Shown here in pieces: positions 61,849-64,000 of a DNA stretch of 64,000 bases. The position numbers and the translations under genes were made by a program. Under the pieces are notes generated by a model that worked only from the letters and a program-made list of their open reading frames with translations, was not told the origin of the DNA and searched no databases. This DNA is from Aedoeadaptatus urinae (GTDB lineage Bacteria > Bacillota > Clostridia > Tissierellales > Peptoniphilaceae), in contig NZ_LT707418.1 of NCBI RefSeq assembly GCF_900155585.1, positions 496,001 to 560,000 on the forward strand, read 5' to 3'. Each line of letters opens with the position of its first letter. The stretch's first letter is position 1.

Positions 61849-63195
61849 CTATATCACCGTGGGGTCTACCGGGTAGTCCCCGTCAAAACAAGCGGTACAG
61901 TATTGGTCGATCCCTTTCTTGCCGGCCCGAGCCAAGCCTTCCATGGAGATAAAGGCCAGAGAATCGGCGCCGATATTTTCTTCGATTTCCTTAATCGATT
62001 GATTGGCGGCGATTAAATGCTTCCGATTGGGCGTGTCGATGCCGTAGTAGCAGGAATATTTTACCGGCGGCGAGGTGATGCGCATGTGCACTTCCTTGGC
62101 ACCGGCATCCCGCAGGCGATGGATCAAATTGCGGCTCGTGGTTCCCCGGACGATGGAGTCGTCCAGGAGGACGATGGACTTGCCCTTCACCACGTCGGTC
62201 AGCGGATTCAGCTTCAGCTTCACCGCCATGTCCCTTTCCTTTTGCGTCGGCTTAATAAAGGTACGGCCCATGTAGCGATTCTTTACCAGACCTTCGCCGA
62301 AGGGAATTTGCGATGCTTGAGCGTAGCCGATGGCCGAGGGAATGCCGCTGTCGGGCACCGGTACGACCAGGTCCACGTCACAGGGCGCTTCTTCCCACAG
62401 GATTTCGCCGCAGCGACGGCGGAAGGTGTAGGCGTTGATGTCGTCTAAATTGGCGTCGTTACGTGCAAAGTACACGTACTCGAAAATACAATTCTTCGGC
62501 GTGGCATCCGATTCGTAGTGATCGGAATGAATCCCCGTTTCGTCGACGACGAGAATTTCGCCGGCTTCGATGTCACGGGTCATGCGGCCGCCGATAATTT
62601 CAATGGCGGCGTTTTCGCTGGCCACGATAACGTCGTCTTCGTCCCGGCCCAAGACCAGAGGACGGAAGCCGTTGGGATCTCTAAAGGCCACCACCTTGCC
62701 CTTGACCAGTGCCGTGACCGAATAAGCGCCTTCGATAACGCCCATAGTCTTTTTAATGGCCTCGACGATGTCCCCGTCGTAGTAGCGGGTAATTAAGTAT
62801 AAAATCACTTCCGTGTCGTTGGTGGTTTGGAACATCATCCCTTCCTCTTCCAAACGCTCACGCAGAATATGATAGTTTACCAAATTGCCGTCGTTGGCGA
62901 TGGCGATGGTTTCCCCGCCGATGAAACCCATAATCGGCTGAATATTATAATCGTGGGAGCCTTCCGCCGTGGAATAGCGCACGTGACCGATGCCGATATT
63001 CCCTTCCAAATCCCGTAAGCTTTCTTCCGTGTAGGCGTCGATAACCAAGCCCATGGACCGCTTTCTTAAAATTTCTTCCCCGTTGTAAATGGCCATACCC
63101 GTGGCTTCCTGTCCCCGGTGTTGCAGCGAGTTCATACCGTAAAACAGACTGGTTGCCACTTTCGATTTACTATAAATTCCAATAACTCCACACAT
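61849..63195 (-). CDS. purF: Glutamine PRPP amidotransferase
   Basis: First step of purine synthesis. 448 residues start MCGVIGIY, so the nucleophile is Cys2 and no propeptide is encoded, unlike B. subtilis PurF. The PRPP loop is VLLDDSIVRGTT. Cysteines in KNCIFEYVYFARN, YSCYYGID and the final YCTACFDGDYP match the 4Fe-4S ligands of the Bacillus-type enzyme. Start behind AAAGGAT. First structural gene of the operon, preceded by a structured leader. Confidence 0.96.
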   Translation of the reverse strand: MCGVIGIYSKSKVATSLFYGMNSLQHRGQEATGMAIYNGEEILRKRSMGLVIDAYTEESLRDLEGNIGIGHVRYSTAEGSHDYNIQPIMGFIGGETIAIANDGNLVNYHILRERLEEEGMMFQTTNDTEVILYLITRYYDGDIVEAIKKTMGVIEGAYSVTALVKGKVVAFRDPNGFRPLVLGRDEDDVIVASENAAIEIIGGRMTRDIEAGEILVVDETGIHSDHYESDATPKNCIFEYVYFARNDANLDDINAYTFRRRCGEILWEEAPCDVDLVVPVPDSGIPSAIGYAQASQIPFGEGLVKNRYMGRTFIKPTQKERDMAVKLKLNPLTDVVKGKSIVLLDDSIVRGTTSRNLIHRLRDAGAKEVHMRITSPPVKYSCYYGIDTPNRKHLIAANQSIKEIEENIGADSLAFISMEGLARAGKKGIDQYCTACFDGDYPVDPTVI

Positions 63196-63250
63196 TGTTT
63201 GCGTTAGATCCTTTCTATCAAATACGATGTCTCAATCTTGGGTGCTACTT

Positions 63251-63301
63251 TCATCTCGTATAAGGATACTTTTTATTGGCCTCGCGAACGAAGCCCCGCA
63301 C
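63251..63301 (-). CDS. Possible 16-residue leader peptide before purF
   Basis: A GTG four bases after a perfect AGGAGG opens a frame of 16 codons (VRGFVREANKKYPYTR) that ends 56 bases before the purF start. The ribosome site is better than that of purF itself. It follows the leader terminator directly. It may be a leader peptide, a relic of a lost gene, or chance. Confidence 0.35.
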   Translation of the reverse strand: MRGFVREANKKYPYTR

Positions 63302-63318
63302 AAAACCTCCTAAAAATT

Positions 63319-63349
63319 AAAAAAAGAGATACAGGTATCGTATCTCTTT
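63319..63349 (-). terminator. Leader terminator upstream of purF
   Basis: Perfect 10-base stem (AAAGAGATAC/GTATCTCTTT), 7-base loop and seven T, about 130 bases after the promoter and about 120 bases before purF. It suits transcription attenuation. Confidence 0.8.
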
Positions 63350-63478
63350 ATAAGCCTACACTGAGAGCGTGGCTTGGCCATTTTTTAACGCAAGAAAATA
63401 CAAGCGCACAAAGAGCCAAGTGCTTTAAATGCAATTGAACGAAGTTAAATCGGATCAACCCCAAGCCCCCCTTTTGTC
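63350..63478 (-). promoter_or_regulatory. Structured leader of the purF operon, type unknown
   Basis: About 130 bases between promoter and terminator. GGCTTGG (63461-63467) can pair perfectly with CCAAGCC (63371-63377), and the AAGCC part of the latter can instead pair with GGCTT just before the terminator; GCAC/GTGC gives another arm. It does not fit the purine, PRPP/ykkC, ZTP or THF riboswitch consensus that I could recall. A weakly supported open frame of 36 codons also spans it (63348-63458). The 441-base region between purF and the next gene holds only this leader, the small frame and the promoter. Confidence 0.5.
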
Positions 63479-63484
63479 AAAAGT

Positions 63485-63513
63485 ATTGTACCATATTTTT
63501 TTGGACGGAACAA
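63485..63513 (-). promoter_or_regulatory. Promoter of the purF operon
   Basis: TTGTTC, 17 bases, TACAAT with a TGG extension. On the plus strand CGGAACAAT at 63506-63514 differs by one base from the PurR box core CCGAACAAT of Bacillus, overlapping the -35; no clear second box was seen. Confidence 0.7.
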
Positions 63514-63565
63514 TCGACCGGGAAAAAATACGGGACGTGTTGGGAAAATTTTTCCAAAACAGTAT

Positions 63566-63599
63566 AGAAAAATCGGCACGAAATCAATCGTGCCGATTT
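63566..63599 (-). terminator. Intrinsic terminator of the SLH gene at the window end
   Basis: Perfect 12-base stem (AAATCGGCACGA/TCGTGCCGATTT) with further T. Confidence 0.9.
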
Positions 63600-63636
63600 C
63601 TATTTCGGGATCAACCCTTGTGAAAATGCTCCGCCT

Positions 63637-64000
63637 CTATTCAGCGATTTTAATATCGAGGGGAAGAATGCGCAGCCAGGTTTCGGCTTGCGTTCCCTTT
63701 TCACGTTGGTAATCGTGATTGTTGGCAGCTTCCATCACTTCACAATAAGCCCAGTGGTTCGGAGTAATGTCGGTGAATTGGATCAAATCCTTTTTCACGC
63801 CGGCCATGCCTTCCAAGGTCGTGCCACGGTTAGCGTATTGATTCAAAATGCGCGCCACTTCAGCCCGTTGAATCTTGGCGTCGGGACGGAAGGTGCCGTC
63901 GGGATAGCCGTTAATGCGGCCGTTGCCGTAGGCTTGATTAATGGCATCCTCGTAAACGTGACCCTTCACGTCGGCGAAGGGAGCCACCTTGTCGTTCTTC
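63637..64000 (-). CDS. C-terminal SLH domains of a surface protein (5' end outside window)
   Basis: The frame is open to the window edge, so only the last 120 or so residues are seen. They contain one and a half to two SLH repeats (NGRINGYPDGTFRPDAKIQRAEVARILNQ and FTDITPNHWAYCEVMEAAN), close to the C-terminal repeats of the two giant proteins of the haem island. It then has a 25-residue extension that those lack. Nothing can be said about the rest of the protein. The tRNA- and rRNA-free spacer before purF carries its terminator. Confidence 0.85.
   Translation of the reverse strand, partial: KNDKVAPFADVKGHVYEDAINQAYGNGRINGYPDGTFRPDAKIQRAEVARILNQYANRGTTLEGMAGVKKDLIQFTDITPNHWAYCEVMEAANNHDYQREKGTQAETWLRILPLDIKIAE

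Noticed and set aside
1-64000. Prophage, transposon, toxin-antitoxin or phage-defence system
   Set aside because: No integrase, transposase, phage structural, nuclease-defence or toxin-antitoxin genes were seen; the large foreign-looking block is a haem-acquisition island.

Overview
The window is chromosomal DNA from an anaerobic Firmicute. The mid-range base composition, the mix of ATG, TTG and GTG starts behind strong AGGAGG sites, S-layer-homology (SLH) anchored surface proteins, an NhaC antiporter, FIVAR-containing giants and an IsdE-type haem system suggest the Peptoniphilaceae/Tissierellia. That placement is inference. No rRNA, tRNA, CRISPR array, prophage or insertion sequence was seen.

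Layout: (1) 1-18.5 kb: the truncated end of rpoB and a housekeeping block (vanW-like, nth, queG, rodA, rplY, nhaC, an FMN-riboswitch-controlled ribU, purC, an L,D-transpeptidase, iclR, a cyclase-family hydrolase, a purine permease, azlCD), then rplL-rplJ with an L10 leader. (2) 18.6-23.2 kb: a YhiN-type flavoprotein, pepT-crcB and a CydDC-like ABC pair. (3) 23.2-48.1 kb: a large haem-acquisition island. It encodes a Shr-like receptor (HID-like, NEAT, LRR, FIVAR, SLH), a giant subtilase with a NEAT-like domain and SLH repeats, a transcription regulator that itself carries a NEAT-like domain, a DUF454 membrane protein, a two-NEAT membrane protein, a Shp-like protein, IsdE, an IsdF-type permease, an ATPase, a flavodoxin, a NEAT-SLH protein and a NEAT/copper-amine-oxidase-N protein. 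(4) 48.4-51.6 kb: a lipoprotein and rplA-rplK-nusG-secE-rpmG. (5) 51.6-63.2 kb: a hemerythrin, a large FAD protein, then purF-M-N-H and a fused purD-purL. (6) The start of a further SLH protein, cut by the window end.

Two themes stand out. First, the normally contiguous rpmG-secE-nusG-rplK-rplA-rplJ-rplL-rpoB cluster keeps its order and strand here but is split in two places, by about 31 kb (haem island and neighbours) and about 14 kb. Second, the haem island looks like a complete relay: haemoglobin capture and possibly proteolysis at the S-layer, transfer through NEAT/Shp-like domains that share a pair of methionines, import by IsdE and its ABC transporter, and handling by a flavodoxin. It appears to be headed by a DtxR-like regulator whose usual metal ligands are gone and whose C-terminus is a cytoplasmic copy of the same haem-domain family. 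Fur-box-like sites sit at both main promoters of the island.

The purine genes read purF-purM-purN-purH-[purD-purL] behind a structured leader with an intrinsic terminator. purC lies about 42 kb away on the same strand.
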